From contig CALZIQ010000025.1 in the NCBI GenBank assembly GCA_945787735.1, positions 1-35,144 on the forward strand: a DNA stretch of 35,144 nucleotides, read 5' to 3'. Shown here one piece after another: positions 8,297 through 19,823 of the stretch. The position numbers were made by a program, and so were the translations under genes. Below the pieces are notes generated by a model. It was given only the letters and a program-made list of their open reading frames with translations. It was not told where the DNA came from and made no database searches. Positions within the stretch are counted from its first letter, which is position 1, and every line of letters begins with the position of its first letter. The stretch is from an uncultured Chromatiaceae bacterium. Its GTDB lineage: Bacteria > Pseudomonadota > Gammaproteobacteria > Tenderiales > Tenderiaceae.

Positions 8297-9811
8297 TTAA
8301 AGTTTAGAGGTAATCGCCTGCTGCAGCAGGTGATCAACCGTTGAATGCATTACTTCTAGCAAGGGCGCCGGATAGATACCCAGCAACAACACTAGAACGG
8401 CCAGCGTGCCCAGCACCAGAGCTTCGCGGGCATTAATATCTTTCAGTGTCGCAACTTTTTCATTTTTGATCTCACCGAAGATGACACGCTTGACCATCCA
8501 TAAGGTGTAGGCCGCACCCAAAATCAGTGTTGTACCCGCCAAGAAGGCATACCAGAAGTTAGCTTGGAAGGCACTCAGCACAACCATAAACTCCCCGACA
8601 AAACCCGAGGTGCCAGGCAGGCCGGCATTGGCCATGGCGAACAGTACCATCAGCGCAGCAAACCAGGGCATCGTATTCACCACGCCGCCGTAGTCACTGA
8701 TCTTGCGCGAGTGCATGCGGTCATACATAACACCAATACACAGGAACATGGCGCCGGAGACAAAACCGTGCGAAATCATCTGCACCATGGCCCCTTCCAT
8801 GCCCATGGCCGCACCAGAAACATCGCCAGTCTGTTCGTAAATACTGAACACCATGACAAAACCTAGGGTGACAAAGCCCATATGTGAAATCGATGAATAG
8901 GCCACCAGCTTCTTCATGTCTTCCTGAACCAGTGCAACCAAGGCGATATAGACCACCGCGATTAATGACATAGTAATAATCAGCCAATCCAGTTCAGCAC
9001 TGGCATCCGGGGCAATCGGAATCATGAAACGCAGAAAACCATAGGCACCAAGTTTCAACATGATGGCCGCCAGAATCACGGAGCCACCGGTTGGTGCCTC
9101 AACGTGGGCGTCAGGCAACCAGGTATGTACCGGCCACATGGGCACTTTCACCGCAAAGGCAATCAGAAAGGCCAGGAAGATCAGAATCTGCGCGGTCATG
9201 CTGACAGGCGCGGTATGAAAATCCAGAAGCTGAAAGTTGCCCGTCTGGAAATATAAATAAATCAGGGCAATCAGCAGAAATACCGAACCGAAAAATGTAT
9301 AGAGGAAAAACTTGATGGTGGCATAAACACGACGCGCGCCACCCCAAATACCAATAACCAGAAACATGGGAATCAGCATTGCTTCCCAGAAGACATAGAA
9401 CAGAATGCCATCTAGAGAAGCAAAAACACCATTCATCATACCTTCCATAATCAGGAAGGCTGCCATGTACTGTGCAGGTTTAAACTGAATCACTTCCCAG
9501 CCAGCAATCACCACCAGGATGGTGGTAAACGTGGTCAACAGAATCAGCGGCATGGATATGCCATCAATACCGAGATGATAGGCAATATTAAACGCCGGAA
9601 TCCAAGATGCTTGTTCAACAAACTGCATCTCATGGGTACTGGTATCAAAGCCGGTCCATAATGATAGCGAAACCAAGAATGTCACAATCGATACAGCCAG
9701 GGCAGACCAACGCACAGCATTGTTGTTGCCACCTGCACCGACGGCTAACACCAACAGACCACCGATAATCGGCAGCCATATAACCAAACTCAGGAGCGGT
9801 AAATCCGACAT
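8297..9811 (-). CDS. nuoM: NADH-quinone oxidoreductase subunit M
   Basis: Middle antiporter-like subunit of the complex I membrane arm, 504 residues from the ATG at 9811. AAGGA sits nine bases upstream of that ATG; a TTG three codons earlier would abut the same ribosome site and is rejected. Visible family features are IDGISMPLILLTTF, FYVFWEAMLIPMFLVIGIWGG with the conserved Glu in TM5, KVPMWPVHTWLPDAHVEAPTG with the conserved Lys and HTWLPDAH signature, and KLVAYSSISHMGF. About 14 hydrophobic helices are present. It lies 21 bases after nuoL. Confidence 0.97.
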   Translation of the reverse strand: MSDLPLLSLVIWLPIIGGLLVLAVGAGGNNNAVRWSALAVSIVTFLVSLSLWTGFDTSTHEMQFVEQASWIPAFNIAYHLGIDGISMPLILLTTFTTILVVIAGWEVIQFKPAQYMAAFLIMEGMMNGVFASLDGILFYVFWEAMLIPMFLVIGIWGGARRVYATIKFFLYTFFGSVFLLIALIYLYFQTGNFQLLDFHTAPVSMTAQILIFLAFLIAFAVKVPMWPVHTWLPDAHVEAPTGGSVILAAIMLKLGAYGFLRFMIPIAPDASAELDWLIITMSLIAVVYIALVALVQEDMKKLVAYSSISHMGFVTLGFVMVFSIYEQTGDVSGAAMGMEGAMVQMISHGFVSGAMFLCIGVMYDRMHSRKISDYGGVVNTMPWFAALMVLFAMANAGLPGTSGFVGEFMVVLSAFQANFWYAFLAGTTLILGAAYTLWMVKRVIFGEIKNEKVATLKDINAREALVLGTLAVLVLLLGIYPAPLLEVMHSTVDHLLQQAITSKL

Positions 9812-9832
9812 TAAGTCCAATCCTTTTTATTG

Positions 9833-11788
9833 TTATGCGCGAGCCAAAACCCAGCTCATCAAAACAAGCAATCCAATAATCATCGCGAAGGCGTAATGGT
9901 AGAGATAACCGGTTTGCATATGACGAATAGTCCCCGCTACCCAGCCAACCAGTTTTGCTGAACCATTTACCATAATCCCATCAATGCCTTTTACATCACC
10001 GATCTGCCAGAGAAAATTCCCTGTCTTACGGCTGCCATCGGCGAAAAACTTTTGGTTGAAAGAGTCAGCACCATAAGCATTATCGAGCACACGATGGACA
10101 CCTTCGAATTTGGCCTTGATCTTGGCAGGCAAGTCTTTGCGTACCATATATAAATAGTACGCCGTGCCAAAACCAGCCGCAGCAAGATAGAATGCCGGCG
10201 TCATAAAGCCATGGATTACAAAGCCAATTACACCGGTAAAGCCCTCACCCATTTGCGCCAGCACATCATGTTCGGCGGCTACAAAAATCGACTCGCCAAA
10301 GTAATCACCAAACAACCATGGGCCAATCGCAAACCAACTCACTCCCACCGATGGAATTGCCAACAGGATAAGCGGAATGGTCACCACCTTGGGCGATTCA
10401 TGCAAGTGATCTTTAGCATGAGGATCGATACGTTCTTCACCATGAAAAACCAGGAAGAACATGCGGAAGCTATATAGCGCAGTAACGAACACGCCCAACA
10501 ACACACAAAGGTATGCGAATGTTGAGCCAGCAATTTCAGAATGGCCGACGGCCTCGATAATCGCATCCTTGGAGAAAAAGCCAGAAAAGAATGGCGTTCC
10601 AATCAAGGCCAACGAGCCAATCAACATACACCAGTAGGTAATGGGCATGTATTTCTTCAAGCCACCCATCTTACGAATATCCTGCTCATGGTGCATGGCG
10701 ATAATGACGGAACCGGCCGCGAGGAACAGCAAGGCCTTAAAGAAGGCATGGGTCATCAGATGGAAAATACCCGCAGCATAGGCCGAGGCACCCAGGGCGA
10801 CGGTCATGTAACCCAATTGAGACAAGGTCGAATAGGCAACTACACGCTTGATGTCATTCTGCACCAAACCAAGGAAGCCCATGAACAGCGCCGTAATCGC
10901 ACCAATCACCAAAACAAAGCTAAGTGCAGTCGTTGAAAGCTCATACAGCGGCGACATGCGCGCCACCATGAAAATACCGGCGGTTACCATGGTCGCGGCA
11001 TGGATCAGGGCCGAGATCGGTGTCGGACCTTCCATTGAATCCGGCAGCCACACATGCAAGGGCACCTGGGCCGATTTACCCATGGCACCGATAAACAGCA
11101 GAATACAAATCACGGTCATCAAGGACCAGTCCACACCCGGAATGACCTGTATGGTGAGATCTGACAAACGTGCTGCATTATTGAACACATCGGCATAATC
11201 GAGGCTGTTGAAATACATCACGACTGCCGCAATCCCCAGCAGGAACCCGAAATCACCCACACGGTTAACCAGAAAGGCCTTCATGTTGGCATAGATGGCA
11301 GTCTCTTTTTTGTACCAGAAACCGATCAACAGATAAGAAACCAGACCGACAGCCTCCCAGCCGAAAAACAGCTGCATGAAATTGTTGGACATAACCAACA
11401 TCAACATGGAAAAAGTAAACAACGAGATATAACTAAAGAAACGCTGATAACCGGGATCGTCATGCATGTAGCCGATGGTGTAAATATGCACCATCAAAGA
11501 CACAAAGGTCACTACCATCATCATGGTGGCCGTCAGTTCGTCGATTAAAAAGCCAATTTCAAACGTAATACCGTCACTCACCAACCAGGTATAAACAGTA
11601 CCGTTATAGGTCGCGCCATCATTTAAAATGATGTCATTGAAAACAAGCGCTGACAGAAAAAAGGAAACAGCAACACCGATAATGGTAACCCAGTGGGCGC
11701 CACTGCGACCCACCTGTTTGCCAAACAGACCCGCAATGATTGAACCAAGCAGCGGTGCCAGAATAATGCCGAGATAGACGTTTTCCAT
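9833..11788 (-). CDS. nuoL: NADH-quinone oxidoreductase subunit L
   Basis: Distal antiporter-like subunit of complex I, 651 residues. The first part shows the usual antiporter fold: FFGWEAVGLVSYLLIGFWY (conserved Glu), KSAQVPLHVWLPDSMEGPTP and RVVAYSTLSQLGYM. The last 150 residues hold the long lateral-helix region and a final hydrophobic helix (LYHYAFAMIIGLLVLMSWVL) that clamps the membrane arm. Length is slightly greater than E. coli NuoL (613). It lies 12 bases after nuoK and precedes nuoM, the standard order. Confidence 0.97.
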   Translation of the reverse strand: MENVYLGIILAPLLGSIIAGLFGKQVGRSGAHWVTIIGVAVSFFLSALVFNDIILNDGATYNGTVYTWLVSDGITFEIGFLIDELTATMMMVVTFVSLMVHIYTIGYMHDDPGYQRFFSYISLFTFSMLMLVMSNNFMQLFFGWEAVGLVSYLLIGFWYKKETAIYANMKAFLVNRVGDFGFLLGIAAVVMYFNSLDYADVFNNAARLSDLTIQVIPGVDWSLMTVICILLFIGAMGKSAQVPLHVWLPDSMEGPTPISALIHAATMVTAGIFMVARMSPLYELSTTALSFVLVIGAITALFMGFLGLVQNDIKRVVAYSTLSQLGYMTVALGASAYAAGIFHLMTHAFFKALLFLAAGSVIIAMHHEQDIRKMGGLKKYMPITYWCMLIGSLALIGTPFFSGFFSKDAIIEAVGHSEIAGSTFAYLCVLLGVFVTALYSFRMFFLVFHGEERIDPHAKDHLHESPKVVTIPLILLAIPSVGVSWFAIGPWLFGDYFGESIFVAAEHDVLAQMGEGFTGVIGFVIHGFMTPAFYLAAAGFGTAYYLYMVRKDLPAKIKAKFEGVHRVLDNAYGADSFNQKFFADGSRKTGNFLWQIGDVKGIDGIMVNGSAKLVGWVAGTIRHMQTGYLYHYAFAMIIGLLVLMSWVLARA

Positions 11789-11800
11789 GGTTATCCTGCC

Positions 11801-12106
11801 CTATCCCTTCAAGGTATCGAGTTTTTCAACATTAATGGTACGACGGTTACGGAACCAGACCACCAGAATCGCCAGACCAATCGCAGCTTCAGCCGCAGCC
11901 ACTGTCAGAATAAAGAAGACAAACACCTGCCCCGCCAAATCATTCATGAAATACGAGAAAGCAATAAAATTCATATTCACGGCCAACAGCATCAACTCAA
12001 TTGCCATCAACAAAACAATCACATTTTTCCTGTTGAGAAAAATGCCTGCCACACTGATACAAAAGAGTATGGCGCCTAAAACCAGAAAATCTGACAGTGC
12101 TATCAT
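11801..12106 (-). CDS. nuoK: NADH-quinone oxidoreductase subunit K
   Basis: Small membrane subunit of complex I, 101 residues, matching the family length of about 100. Three hydrophobic helices are visible. The two membrane glutamates that are conserved in NuoK and needed for proton pumping are Glu37 (in [10 protein letters not shown]) and Glu73 (in [11 protein letters not shown]). It is placed between nuoJ (50-base gap) and nuoL (12-base gap). Confidence 0.97.
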   Translation of the reverse strand: MIALSDFLVLGAILFCISVAGIFLNRKNVIVLLMAIELMLLAVNMNFIAFSYFMNDLAGQVFVFFILTVAAAEAAIGLAILVVWFRNRRTINVEKLDTLKG

Positions 12107-12156
12107 TTTTGCCTCTTTAATATGCCCCCAGAATATACCCCCAGAGGACTTATTAA

Positions 12157-12768
12157 TTATTCGCTTGCCTTGTTCTTTTTATCTGCTGCCATCTTGACGA
12201 TGCGAACACGATCATCACGGCGCACGGTAACCTGATGGGCAGGATCCTGGTATTTACTGTCTGGCCGACGCCTTAAGGTCAAGGCGATGGCCGCAATGAT
12301 TGCCACCACCAGCACCACAGCTGCCAGTTCAAATGCATAGACATATTCGGTGTAAAGAACACGGCCCAGCTCTTTAGTATTGCTGTAATCGGCAGCATGG
12401 CGCGCAGGGGCCGCCACCTGGTCAAGACCAAAACGCTCACTACCCACAACAGCAATCAGCTCAAATACAACGATCAGGGCGACTGGCACACCAATATAGG
12501 CGTTTTTAACAAACCCTTCGCGCAACACCGAGATATTAATATCCAGCATCATCACCACAAACAGGAACAACACCATCACCGCGCCGACATAAACCAGTAC
12601 CAGCGTAATGGCAAGGAACTCAGCTTCCATCAACAGCCAGATTGCCGCGCTGGTAAAAAAAGTCAGCACCAAAAACAGCACCGCATGCACAGGATTACGC
12701 ACCGTAATCACCGCCAGCGCGGAGGCAATCAGGATGGCTGAAAAAATGTAAAAAATCAGAGTTTCCAT
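12157..12768 (-). CDS. nuoJ: NADH-quinone oxidoreductase subunit J
   Basis: Membrane subunit of complex I, 203 residues, with five hydrophobic helices. Conserved NuoJ/ND6 features are [20 protein letters not shown] near residues 26-45 and [17 protein letters not shown] near 59-75, the helix with the pi-bulge in known structures. The C-terminal tail after about residue 165 is charged and presumably cytoplasmic. It starts 23 bases after nuoI. Confidence 0.96.
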   Translation of the reverse strand: METLIFYIFSAILIASALAVITVRNPVHAVLFLVLTFFTSAAIWLLMEAEFLAITLVLVYVGAVMVLFLFVVMMLDINISVLREGFVKNAYIGVPVALIVVFELIAVVGSERFGLDQVAAPARHAADYSNTKELGRVLYTEYVYAFELAAVVLVVAIIAAIALTLRRRPDSKYQDPAHQVTVRRDDRVRIVKMAADKKNKASE

Positions 12769-12791
12769 GTCTTATTCAGTTTTACCTGTTA

Positions 12792-13280
12792 TTAGCGATA
12801 TGGCGCATCTTCGGCCCGGTCAGCAGCAATCTGAGTTTCCAGACGCTCACCCACCGCCAGCAGTTTGTCTTTGGTCATAATATTTTCACCACGCTTTTCG
12901 AAGTGATATTCGAACTCGCGCGTTTCTACAATGGCATCCACCGGGCAGGCTTCTTCGCAAAAACCGCAATAGATACATTTGAACAAATCAATGTCATAAC
13001 GTGTTGTACGACGAGTGCCATCGTCACGCTGATCTGATTCAATGGTGATCGCCAACGCTGGACAAGTGGCTTCGCACAACTTACAACCGATGCAGCGTTC
13101 CTCACCATTTGCATAACGGCGCAGCGCATGCAGGCCACGAAAGCGAGGTGATTGCGGCGTCTTTTCTTCCGGATACTGAACGGTGATCTTCTTGGCAAAG
13201 AGATACTTGCCAGTCAGAGCCAAACCTTTCAGCAGCTCCCACAGCATAAAACTCTTAACGTAATGATTCATTGTCTTCAT
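12792..13280 (-). CDS. nuoI: NADH-quinone oxidoreductase subunit I (two 4Fe-4S ferredoxin)
   Basis: Peripheral-arm subunit of complex I, 162 residues, that carries clusters N6a and N6b on the electron path to NuoB. Two ferredoxin motifs are intact: [12 protein letters not shown] (Cys63, 66, 69, 73) and [12 protein letters not shown] (Cys102, 105, 108, 112). The N-terminal amphipathic helix region that contacts the membrane arm is present ([19 protein letters not shown]). The start ATG at 13280 has AGGAG about five bases upstream, stronger than for the ATG three codons later. It lies 17 bases after nuoH. Confidence 0.97.
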   Translation of the reverse strand: MKTMNHYVKSFMLWELLKGLALTGKYLFAKKITVQYPEEKTPQSPRFRGLHALRRYANGEERCIGCKLCEATCPALAITIESDQRDDGTRRTTRYDIDLFKCIYCGFCEEACPVDAIVETREFEYHFEKRGENIMTKDKLLAVGERLETQIAADRAEDAPYR

Positions 13281-13297
13281 TGTCGCTCCTCCCTATT

Positions 13298-14350
13298 TTA
13301 GTCGAACCACGGAGGCACATTACCTAAAACCAAACCACCAACAACCAGAATCCAAACGATTGTCACTGGAATAAAGACCTTCCAACCCAGGCGCATGATC
13401 TGGTCATAGCGATAACGGGGGAAGGTTGCACGGAACCACAAAAACAAGAACAACAGGAATGCCATCTTAGCCAACAACCATATGATGCCAGGCACCCAAG
13501 CAAATATTGCTTCAAGCCCAGGAATGCCCTGGAATGGCGACAGCCATCCACCCATAAACATAACTGCGGTCAGGGCGGCGATCAGAATCATGTTGGCGTA
13601 TTCGGCCAGGAAAAAAACAGCAAAGGTCATGCCTGAGTATTCAACGTGGAAACCCGCGACGATTTCGGACTCACCCTCGGCCACATCAAACGGGGCACGG
13701 TTGGTCTCGGCCACGCCGGAGATGAAATAGACCACAAACATCGGCAACAGAGGCAGCCAGAACCAATCAAGAAGCCCCATACCACCTTTCTGTGCCAGCA
13801 CAATTTCCGACAAGTTCAGACTACCGGCCGCCATCAAAACCACCACCAGTGCAAATCCCATGGCAATTTCGTAGGACACAACTTGCGCCGATGACCGCAG
13901 TGCTCCAAGAAAAGCATATTTCGAATTGGATGCCCAACCCGCGATGATGACGCCGTAAACACCCACCGAGGTCATGGCCAAAACATAGAGCAGACCCGCA
14001 TCCATATTTGAAAGAACAATGCCTTCATCAAATGGAATAACCGCCCAAGCCACCAATGCAGGCGCCAGTGTAATGATTGGCCCCAACACAAACAGGAAGC
14101 GGTTTGCATTGGTTGGGATAATAATCTCTTTCAGCGCCAGCTTCAGACCATCGGCGATTGGTTGTAACAGACCACGTGGCCCAACACGGTTTGGCCCGAT
14201 ACGCACCTGGATATAACCGATGACCTTACGTTCCGCCAAGGTGAGATAGGCTACCGATAACATAATGGGCACTACGATGACCACGATCTTAATTGCAATC
14301 TGCAACAGTTCGGGGATCGCGTTCCAAATTGACAGAGCAGCTTCAACCAT
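13298..14350 (-). CDS. nuoH: NADH-quinone oxidoreductase subunit H
   Basis: Membrane subunit of complex I (ND1 homologue), 350 residues with eight or nine hydrophobic helices; it forms the quinone-entry chamber with NuoB and NuoD. Family signatures are [21 protein letters not shown] near residues 38-58, [17 protein letters not shown] near 152-168 and the acidic loop [20 protein letters not shown] near 216-235, which is the classic ND1 motif. Length is standard. It starts 22 bases after nuoG. Confidence 0.97.
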   Translation of the reverse strand: MVEAALSIWNAIPELLQIAIKIVVIVVPIMLSVAYLTLAERKVIGYIQVRIGPNRVGPRGLLQPIADGLKLALKEIIIPTNANRFLFVLGPIITLAPALVAWAVIPFDEGIVLSNMDAGLLYVLAMTSVGVYGVIIAGWASNSKYAFLGALRSSAQVVSYEIAMGFALVVVLMAAGSLNLSEIVLAQKGGMGLLDWFWLPLLPMFVVYFISGVAETNRAPFDVAEGESEIVAGFHVEYSGMTFAVFFLAEYANMILIAALTAVMFMGGWLSPFQGIPGLEAIFAWVPGIIWLLAKMAFLLFLFLWFRATFPRYRYDQIMRLGWKVFIPVTIVWILVVGGLVLGNVPPWFD

Positions 14351-14372
14351 TCTTATTGTCTCGTTTCGCTCG

Positions 14373-16736
14373 CTATACCGGCTTCAGGGCGATGTCAGCC
14401 CCATCACATCCGAATCCAGCACTCGCCTGAATGCCAGCAGATAACCAAACCGTGCCATCCGCGGCACGATCATCAATTTCCAGGGCAACAACACAACTGG
14501 AATCACCCTGTGTTGCTTCAACGTTCACTGCATCCGATAACCCAAGTGCCTGCGCTACAGATGAATTAATTTTTGCGACAGCAGCGGCCTTGGCCTGCGC
14601 AGTTTTCTGCAAGGATTCAGCCCGGCGCACAACCGCATCGACCGCATAAATAGGCAAATCAGCAACACGCACTAGCTTGTCGCTTGCGCTACTTAATGAT
14701 GCAGGACACTGCCACGCAGCTTTGTTGTTTTGCTGTCCTTCCGTCTGACTGCGTAATTCATCACGCACCTCTTCAGACGAGACGTATTCGAAACCATCGA
14801 GACTGAACAGATTGCCCAGCACTCGCATAACCTTCCAGGCTGGACGAGTTTCGCCCAGTGGTGGGACGCTACCGCCAAAACTCTGCCAACCACCTTCGAC
14901 ATTAACAAAGGTGCCGGAGGTTTCTGTGAAAGGCGCAACCGGCAACAGAACCGAGGCGTAATCAAGCATGGCCTCGCTCTTGAAGGCGCTCATAGACACA
15001 ACAAATCCTGCCGCTTTCAGCGGTTCAAGCGCAGCAGACGGATTGGCAAAATCATGCTCTGGCTCTAGACCCAACAAAACATAACCGGCCAGTTTTTCTG
15101 TCAACATGTTTTGTGCGTTAAGCCCAAAGCTCGCACCCTTACCTGCCGATGCGCGGTGAGGCAAGGCACCGGCCAGATATGCACCGGCGCTGTTGGCGCC
15201 CTGGGTCAGATATCCAACTGTGGCGCCACTCATGTCGGCAATTGCTTGCGCCAATGCACGTAGGTTTGCGCTGGACTGAGCCGCCATGGCATAGTTACCC
15301 ACCAACACAGTGGCCTTGGCCGCCGATTTGAGCGCCTCAGCCATATTGCGATGAGTTTCGGAAACATCAACACCACCGACCAGCTCTGCCAGACCTTGTG
15401 GCGCAGCGCCACCCGAATCTATCAGCGCCTTAGCAATACCGGCCAGGCCCTTCTCCATTGCTGCGGGTGAAGCAATAATCTTGTCAGCCAGCGGAAACTT
15501 AAATTCATAATCAACTGGATTGACGCACATGATCTTACTGCCCTTCATGGCAGCCTTGCGGATGCGGTGCCCCAGCATGGGCTGATCCATGCGGATGTTA
15601 GAGCCGACCAACAAGGCTGCATCGACGTCTTCCAGTGCTTCGATAGTTTGACCCAGCGAAGGATAAAGAGGCATGCCTTCCTGATCGCTAAAATCTAGCT
15701 GATGAACACGATGATCGATGTTTGAACTGCCCAGGCCACGCACTAGTTTCTGCAGCAAATACATTTCTTCAACGGTTGAACTGGGCGATACCAGTGCCCC
15801 CATGTGACCGGCACCATGTTTCTCCAATACTTTCTTAAGGCCTGTGACTGTAGCCTCTAGCGCTGTTCCCCAATCCACTTCCTGCCATTCACCATCCTGT
15901 TTGATCATTGGACTGGTGAGGCGATCTGCACTGTTCACACCTTCATAACTGAAGCGATCTCGGTCAGAGATCCAGGTCTCGTTGATTCCTTCATTCTCGT
16001 TTGGCGTCACGCGACGCACTTCTTTGCGCAGCGACTCAACCTTGATGTTTGAACCAACACAGTCATGTGCGGCAATCGAGTAACCTTGGTTCATTTCCCA
16101 GCTGCGAGCATGAAAACGGAACGGTTTGGATGTCAGCGCGCCAACCGGACACAAGTCGATAATATTGCCTGACAGTTCAGAATCGACGGCTTTCTCTACA
16201 TACGTACCGATTTGCATATGTTCGCCGCGACCGGTGGCACCCAGCTCACGAATACCGGCAATCTCCTGACCGAAGCGCACGCAGCGAGTGCAGTGTATAC
16301 AACGTGTCATGTCGGTAGAAACCAGTGGACCCAGGTTCTTGTCGAACACTACGCGCTTCTGCTCACCATATTGAGATTGATCACCGCCGTAACCCATGGC
16401 CAAATCCTGCAAATCGCATTCACCGCCCTGGTCACAGATTGGGCAATCCAGCGGGTGGTTGATGAGCAGAAATTCCATCACGCTCTTTTGCGCATCAATG
16501 GCCTTGGTCGATTTGGTAAACACAACCATGCCGTCAGTAATCGGTGTAGCACAGGCAGGGAGTGGCTTGGCTGCCTTCTCCACCTCAACCAGGCACATAC
16601 GGCAGTTAGCTGCGACAGAGAGTTTTTTGTGATAACAAAAGCGGGGAATCGGAATGCCAGCATCGTCCGCGGCTTCGATAATCATAGCCCCGTCTTTCGC
16701 CTCGATCTTCTTTCCATCGATTTCTATACTAACCAT
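14373..16736 (-). CDS. nuoG: NADH-quinone oxidoreductase subunit G (iron-sulfur)
   Basis: Largest peripheral subunit of complex I, 787 residues from the ATG at 16736 (a TTG one codon earlier is possible). The N-terminal 2Fe-2S domain has Cys34, Cys45, Cys48 and Cys62 (N1b). The His-Cys domain has His94, Cys98, Cys101 and Cys107 (N5), and CIHCTRC with Cys146, 149, 152 plus Cys196 in DLCPVGAL forms N4. A molybdopterin-oxidoreductase-like domain without cofactor function follows. The CxxC motif of the additional N7 cluster seen in E. coli is absent: only one Cys ([10 protein letters not shown]) is in that place. The protein is shorter than E. coli NuoG (about 908). The C-terminus after about residue 620 is less conserved. 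Confidence 0.97.
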   Translation of the reverse strand: MVSIEIDGKKIEAKDGAMIIEAADDAGIPIPRFCYHKKLSVAANCRMCLVEVEKAAKPLPACATPITDGMVVFTKSTKAIDAQKSVMEFLLINHPLDCPICDQGGECDLQDLAMGYGGDQSQYGEQKRVVFDKNLGPLVSTDMTRCIHCTRCVRFGQEIAGIRELGATGRGEHMQIGTYVEKAVDSELSGNIIDLCPVGALTSKPFRFHARSWEMNQGYSIAAHDCVGSNIKVESLRKEVRRVTPNENEGINETWISDRDRFSYEGVNSADRLTSPMIKQDGEWQEVDWGTALEATVTGLKKVLEKHGAGHMGALVSPSSTVEEMYLLQKLVRGLGSSNIDHRVHQLDFSDQEGMPLYPSLGQTIEALEDVDAALLVGSNIRMDQPMLGHRIRKAAMKGSKIMCVNPVDYEFKFPLADKIIASPAAMEKGLAGIAKALIDSGGAAPQGLAELVGGVDVSETHRNMAEALKSAAKATVLVGNYAMAAQSSANLRALAQAIADMSGATVGYLTQGANSAGAYLAGALPHRASAGKGASFGLNAQNMLTEKLAGYVLLGLEPEHDFANPSAALEPLKAAGFVVSMSAFKSEAMLDYASVLLPVAPFTETSGTFVNVEGGWQSFGGSVPPLGETRPAWKVMRVLGNLFSLDGFEYVSSEEVRDELRSQTEGQQNNKAAWQCPASLSSASDKLVRVADLPIYAVDAVVRRAESLQKTAQAKAAAVAKINSSVAQALGLSDAVNVEATQGDSSCVVALEIDDRAADGTVWLSAGIQASAGFGCDGADIALKPV

Positions 16737-16787
16737 CAATCGGCCCCATTACTCTTTATAATCCGTTTAAGTCTCTATCCACAACCA

Positions 16788-18056
16788 TCATCCAACTAGG
16801 CATTTGCCATGGTCGATGTGATACTGGAATTCATCGCGGAAATGTTTGATAAAGCTGGCAACCGGCATCGCTGCCGCATCACCCAGCGCACAGATAGTAC
16901 GCCCCATAATCTTATTGGCCACGTCATCGAGCATGTCCAGATCTTCCTGACGGCCTTGACCATGCTCAATGCGGTGAACCACACGTGACAACCAGCCGGT
17001 ACCTTCACGGCACGGTGTACATTGACCGCATGATTCTTCGTAATAAAAGTGTGACAAACGCGCCAGTGCTTTTACCATGCAGGTAGTTTCGTCCATTATA
17101 ATAACCGAACCCGCACCAAGCATAGAACCAGCCTTACTAATGGAATCGTAATCCATATTGGTTTCCATCATCACATCTGCAGGCACAACCGGTGTAGATG
17201 ATCCGCCAGGAATGACTGCTTTTAGTTTGTGACCGTCACGCATACCACCGGCCATTTCCAGCAACTCGGCAAATGGCATGCCCATATTGACTTCAAAGTT
17301 GCCCGGCTTGTTGACGTGACCTGAAACGGAAAATATCTTGGTGCCGCCGTTATTGGGTTTGCCCAACTCCAGGAACCATTGACCACCGTTTTTCAGAATC
17401 ATTGGGATAGACGCCAATGTCTCGGTATTGTTAATTGTGGTCGGACGACCATACAGACCATAACTGGCAGGGAATGGTGGTTTAAAGCGCGGCTGACCTT
17501 TTTTGCCTTCGATGGACTCCAGCAGCGCAGTCTCTTCACCACAGATATAGGCACCGGCACCGAGGTGTGTTTCCAAATCAAAATCGATCCCCGAGCCCAT
17601 GATGTTTTTGCCCAGCAGACCGGCGGCACGCGCTTCTTCTATTGCGCTTTGGAAGCGCTCATAGGGCTCCCAAAATTCACCGCGAATGTAGTTGTAACCT
17701 TGTGTGGCGCCGATGGTATAACCGGCAATGGCCATGCCTTCAACCAACTGATGCGGGTTATAACGCAAAATATCGCGGTCTTTGCAGGTACCTGGCTCAC
17801 CCTCGTCCGAATTACACACAATGTATTTCTGACCAGCAGAGTTACGTGGCATGAAGCTCCACTTCAGACCTGTAGGGAAGCCTGCGCCACCACGGCCGCG
17901 CAGGGCAGAGATTTTAACCTGCTCGATGATCTCCTCAGCAGAGGTCTTTTCCGCCAGGATTTTTTTCCAAATTTCATAACCACCGGTACTCTGGTAGGTA
18001 TCCAGCGTCCAGGGTTTATCCAAATGATTGTTGCGAAAACAAACTTCATTAGCCAT
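16788..18056 (-). CDS. nuoF: NADH-quinone oxidoreductase subunit F (NADH/FMN binding)
   Basis: Catalytic entry point of complex I: binds NADH and FMN and cluster N3. 422 residues, close to the usual 420-450. Motifs: [13 protein letters not shown] near residues 54-66 (NADH/FMN glycine loop), [16 protein letters not shown] near 81-96, [19 protein letters not shown] (FMN region) and the N3 cysteines in [15 protein letters not shown] with a last Cys in [12 protein letters not shown]. It starts five bases after the nuoE stop. Confidence 0.98.
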   Translation of the reverse strand: MANEVCFRNNHLDKPWTLDTYQSTGGYEIWKKILAEKTSAEEIIEQVKISALRGRGGAGFPTGLKWSFMPRNSAGQKYIVCNSDEGEPGTCKDRDILRYNPHQLVEGMAIAGYTIGATQGYNYIRGEFWEPYERFQSAIEEARAAGLLGKNIMGSGIDFDLETHLGAGAYICGEETALLESIEGKKGQPRFKPPFPASYGLYGRPTTINNTETLASIPMILKNGGQWFLELGKPNNGGTKIFSVSGHVNKPGNFEVNMGMPFAELLEMAGGMRDGHKLKAVIPGGSSTPVVPADVMMETNMDYDSISKAGSMLGAGSVIIMDETTCMVKALARLSHFYYEESCGQCTPCREGTGWLSRVVHRIEHGQGRQEDLDMLDDVANKIMGRTICALGDAAAMPVASFIKHFRDEFQYHIDHGKCLVG

Positions 18057-18061
18057 GGCGT

Positions 18062-18568
18062 TTACTCGAGGCTATCCAAAATAGCGTCAATTTTTTCCGG
18101 GGTCAGATTTTCATGGTAGGTACGATCAATCTGCAACATCGGCGCACCAGCACAGGCCCCCAGACATTCAACTTCTTTAAGACTAAACTTGCCGTCTTCA
18201 GTGATCTCGCCAAACTTGATGCCTAGCTTTTCGTTGAGATGTTTAACCACATCTTCAGAACCACACAACAGGCATGAGATGTTGGTGCAGACACAGATTT
18301 TGTGCCGACCAACCGGTTTGTGCTCATACATGGAATAAAAGGTAGCAACCTCGTAGACCGCAATCGCTGGCATATCAAGATATTCAGCTACCGCATCCAT
18401 CAGATCGTTGGTCAGCCAACCACCATTTTGCTCTTGCACAATACGCAAGGCAGGCATACAAGCAGACTCCTTGTGATCAGCCGGATATTTGGCAATCCAC
18501 TGATCGATCTCGGTGCGTGACTCGTCTGTAATCAACTGCAATTTACTCTGGGACATATGCTGCGACAT
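18062..18568 (-). CDS. nuoE: NADH-quinone oxidoreductase subunit E (2Fe-2S)
   Basis: Thioredoxin-like 2Fe-2S subunit of complex I (cluster N1a), 168 residues. The ligands are CTNISC (Cys94, Cys99) and CLGACAGAP (Cys135, Cys139). [15 protein letters not shown] is the usual bridge before them. The start ATG at 18568 shares one base with the nuoD stop; a second ATG four codons further is possible, and neither has a strong ribosome site, which fits translational coupling to nuoD. Confidence 0.97.
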   Translation of the reverse strand: MSQHMSQSKLQLITDESRTEIDQWIAKYPADHKESACMPALRIVQEQNGGWLTNDLMDAVAEYLDMPAIAVYEVATFYSMYEHKPVGRHKICVCTNISCLLCGSEDVVKHLNEKLGIKFGEITEDGKFSLKEVECLGACAGAPMLQIDRTYHENLTPEKIDAILDSLE

Positions 18569-19821
18569 CAGCGATCAACCTCTCCAAACACGATATCCTG
18601 CGTACCGATGATGGCGACGACGTCGGCAATCATGTGACCACGGGACATTTCATCCAGGGCTGCCATGTGAGCAAAACCCGGCGCACGAATCTTCATACGG
18701 TATGGTTTGTTGGCGCCATCTGAAACCAGATAGACACCGAACTCACCCTTAGGATGCTCGACAGCGGCATAGGCTTCGCCTTCAGGCAGGCAATACCCTT
18801 CAGTAAATAATTTAAAATGGTGGATCAGGGCTTCCATGTCGCCCTTCATCTGCTCGCGCTTGGGCGAACTTAGCTTGTAGTTATCCACTTTTACCAGGCC
18901 TGGGTTCTTACGCAACCACTCAATGCATTGGCGCACGATACGGTTCGACTGTCGCATCTCTTCAATCCGCACCAGGTAACGGTCATAACAGTCACCATTC
19001 ACACCCACTGGAATATCAAAATCCAGGCGATCATACACTTCATAAGGTTGTTTCTTGCGTAGGTCCCATTCAATGCCAGAGCCTCGAATCATTGGACCCG
19101 TCATCCCCAGTTGCAGCGCACGCTCAGGTGAGACCACACCAATATCAACGGTACGTTGCTTCCAGATACGATTATCTGTGAGCAGTGTTTCATACTCGTC
19201 CACATAAGTCGGGAAGCGATCGGTGAAGTCCTCCAGAAAATCGAGCAAGGAACCCTGACGATTTGTGTTCTTCGCAGCCACTTCTTTTGCGTTGTGCCAT
19301 TTTGAAGGCTGATACTGAGGCATTTTCTCAGGCAGGTCGCGCGCGACGCCGCCGGGTCGGTAATAGGTCGCATGCATGCGCGCACCGGAAACCGCCTCAT
19401 AAGCATCGAGCAGATCTTCACGTTCACGGAAGGCATAGAGAAACACGGTCATAGCACCGATATCGAGCGCGTGTGCGCCCAGCCACAACAGGTGATTCAG
19501 GATGCGGGTGATCTCATCAAACATGACACGGATGTATTGAGCCCGAAGCGGTATTTCCAGTTCGAGCAACTTTTCGATCGCCATGACATAACCATGCTCA
19601 TTCGACATCATGGAAACGTAATCGAGACGATCCATGTAACCAATATTCTGATTATATGGTTTGCCTTCGGCCAGTTTTTCAGTACCACGATGCAACAGCC
19701 CGATATGCGGATCAGCACGAACAATGACTTCGCCGTCCAACTCCAGCACCAGACGCAGCACCCCATGGGCAGATGGATGCTGAGGGCCAAAGTTCATAGT
19801 GTAGTTACGAATCTCAGCCAC
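18568..19821 (-). CDS. nuoD: NADH-quinone oxidoreductase subunit D (49 kDa)
   Basis: Quinone-site subunit of complex I, related to the NiFe hydrogenase large subunit; 417 residues. It begins with [26 protein letters not shown], the family signature with the quinone-binding His, and continues with [27 protein letters not shown] (conserved Tyr-Asp region), and [18 protein letters not shown]. The end [18 protein letters not shown] is typical. It is a separate gene from nuoC, with two bases between the nuoC stop and its ATG, unlike the fused NuoCD of E. coli. Confidence 0.98.
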   Translation of the reverse strand: MAEIRNYTMNFGPQHPSAHGVLRLVLELDGEVIVRADPHIGLLHRGTEKLAEGKPYNQNIGYMDRLDYVSMMSNEHGYVMAIEKLLELEIPLRAQYIRVMFDEITRILNHLLWLGAHALDIGAMTVFLYAFREREDLLDAYEAVSGARMHATYYRPGGVARDLPEKMPQYQPSKWHNAKEVAAKNTNRQGSLLDFLEDFTDRFPTYVDEYETLLTDNRIWKQRTVDIGVVSPERALQLGMTGPMIRGSGIEWDLRKKQPYEVYDRLDFDIPVGVNGDCYDRYLVRIEEMRQSNRIVRQCIEWLRKNPGLVKVDNYKLSSPKREQMKGDMEALIHHFKLFTEGYCLPEGEAYAAVEHPKGEFGVYLVSDGANKPYRMKIRAPGFAHMAALDEMSRGHMIADVVAIIGTQDIVFGEVDR

Positions 19822-19823
19822 GA

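Noticed and set aside
17379-18119. 246-codon plus-strand ORF opposite nuoF
   Set aside because: Antisense to a strongly conserved gene; the protein is low in recognisable motifs and crosses the nuoE-nuoF junction.
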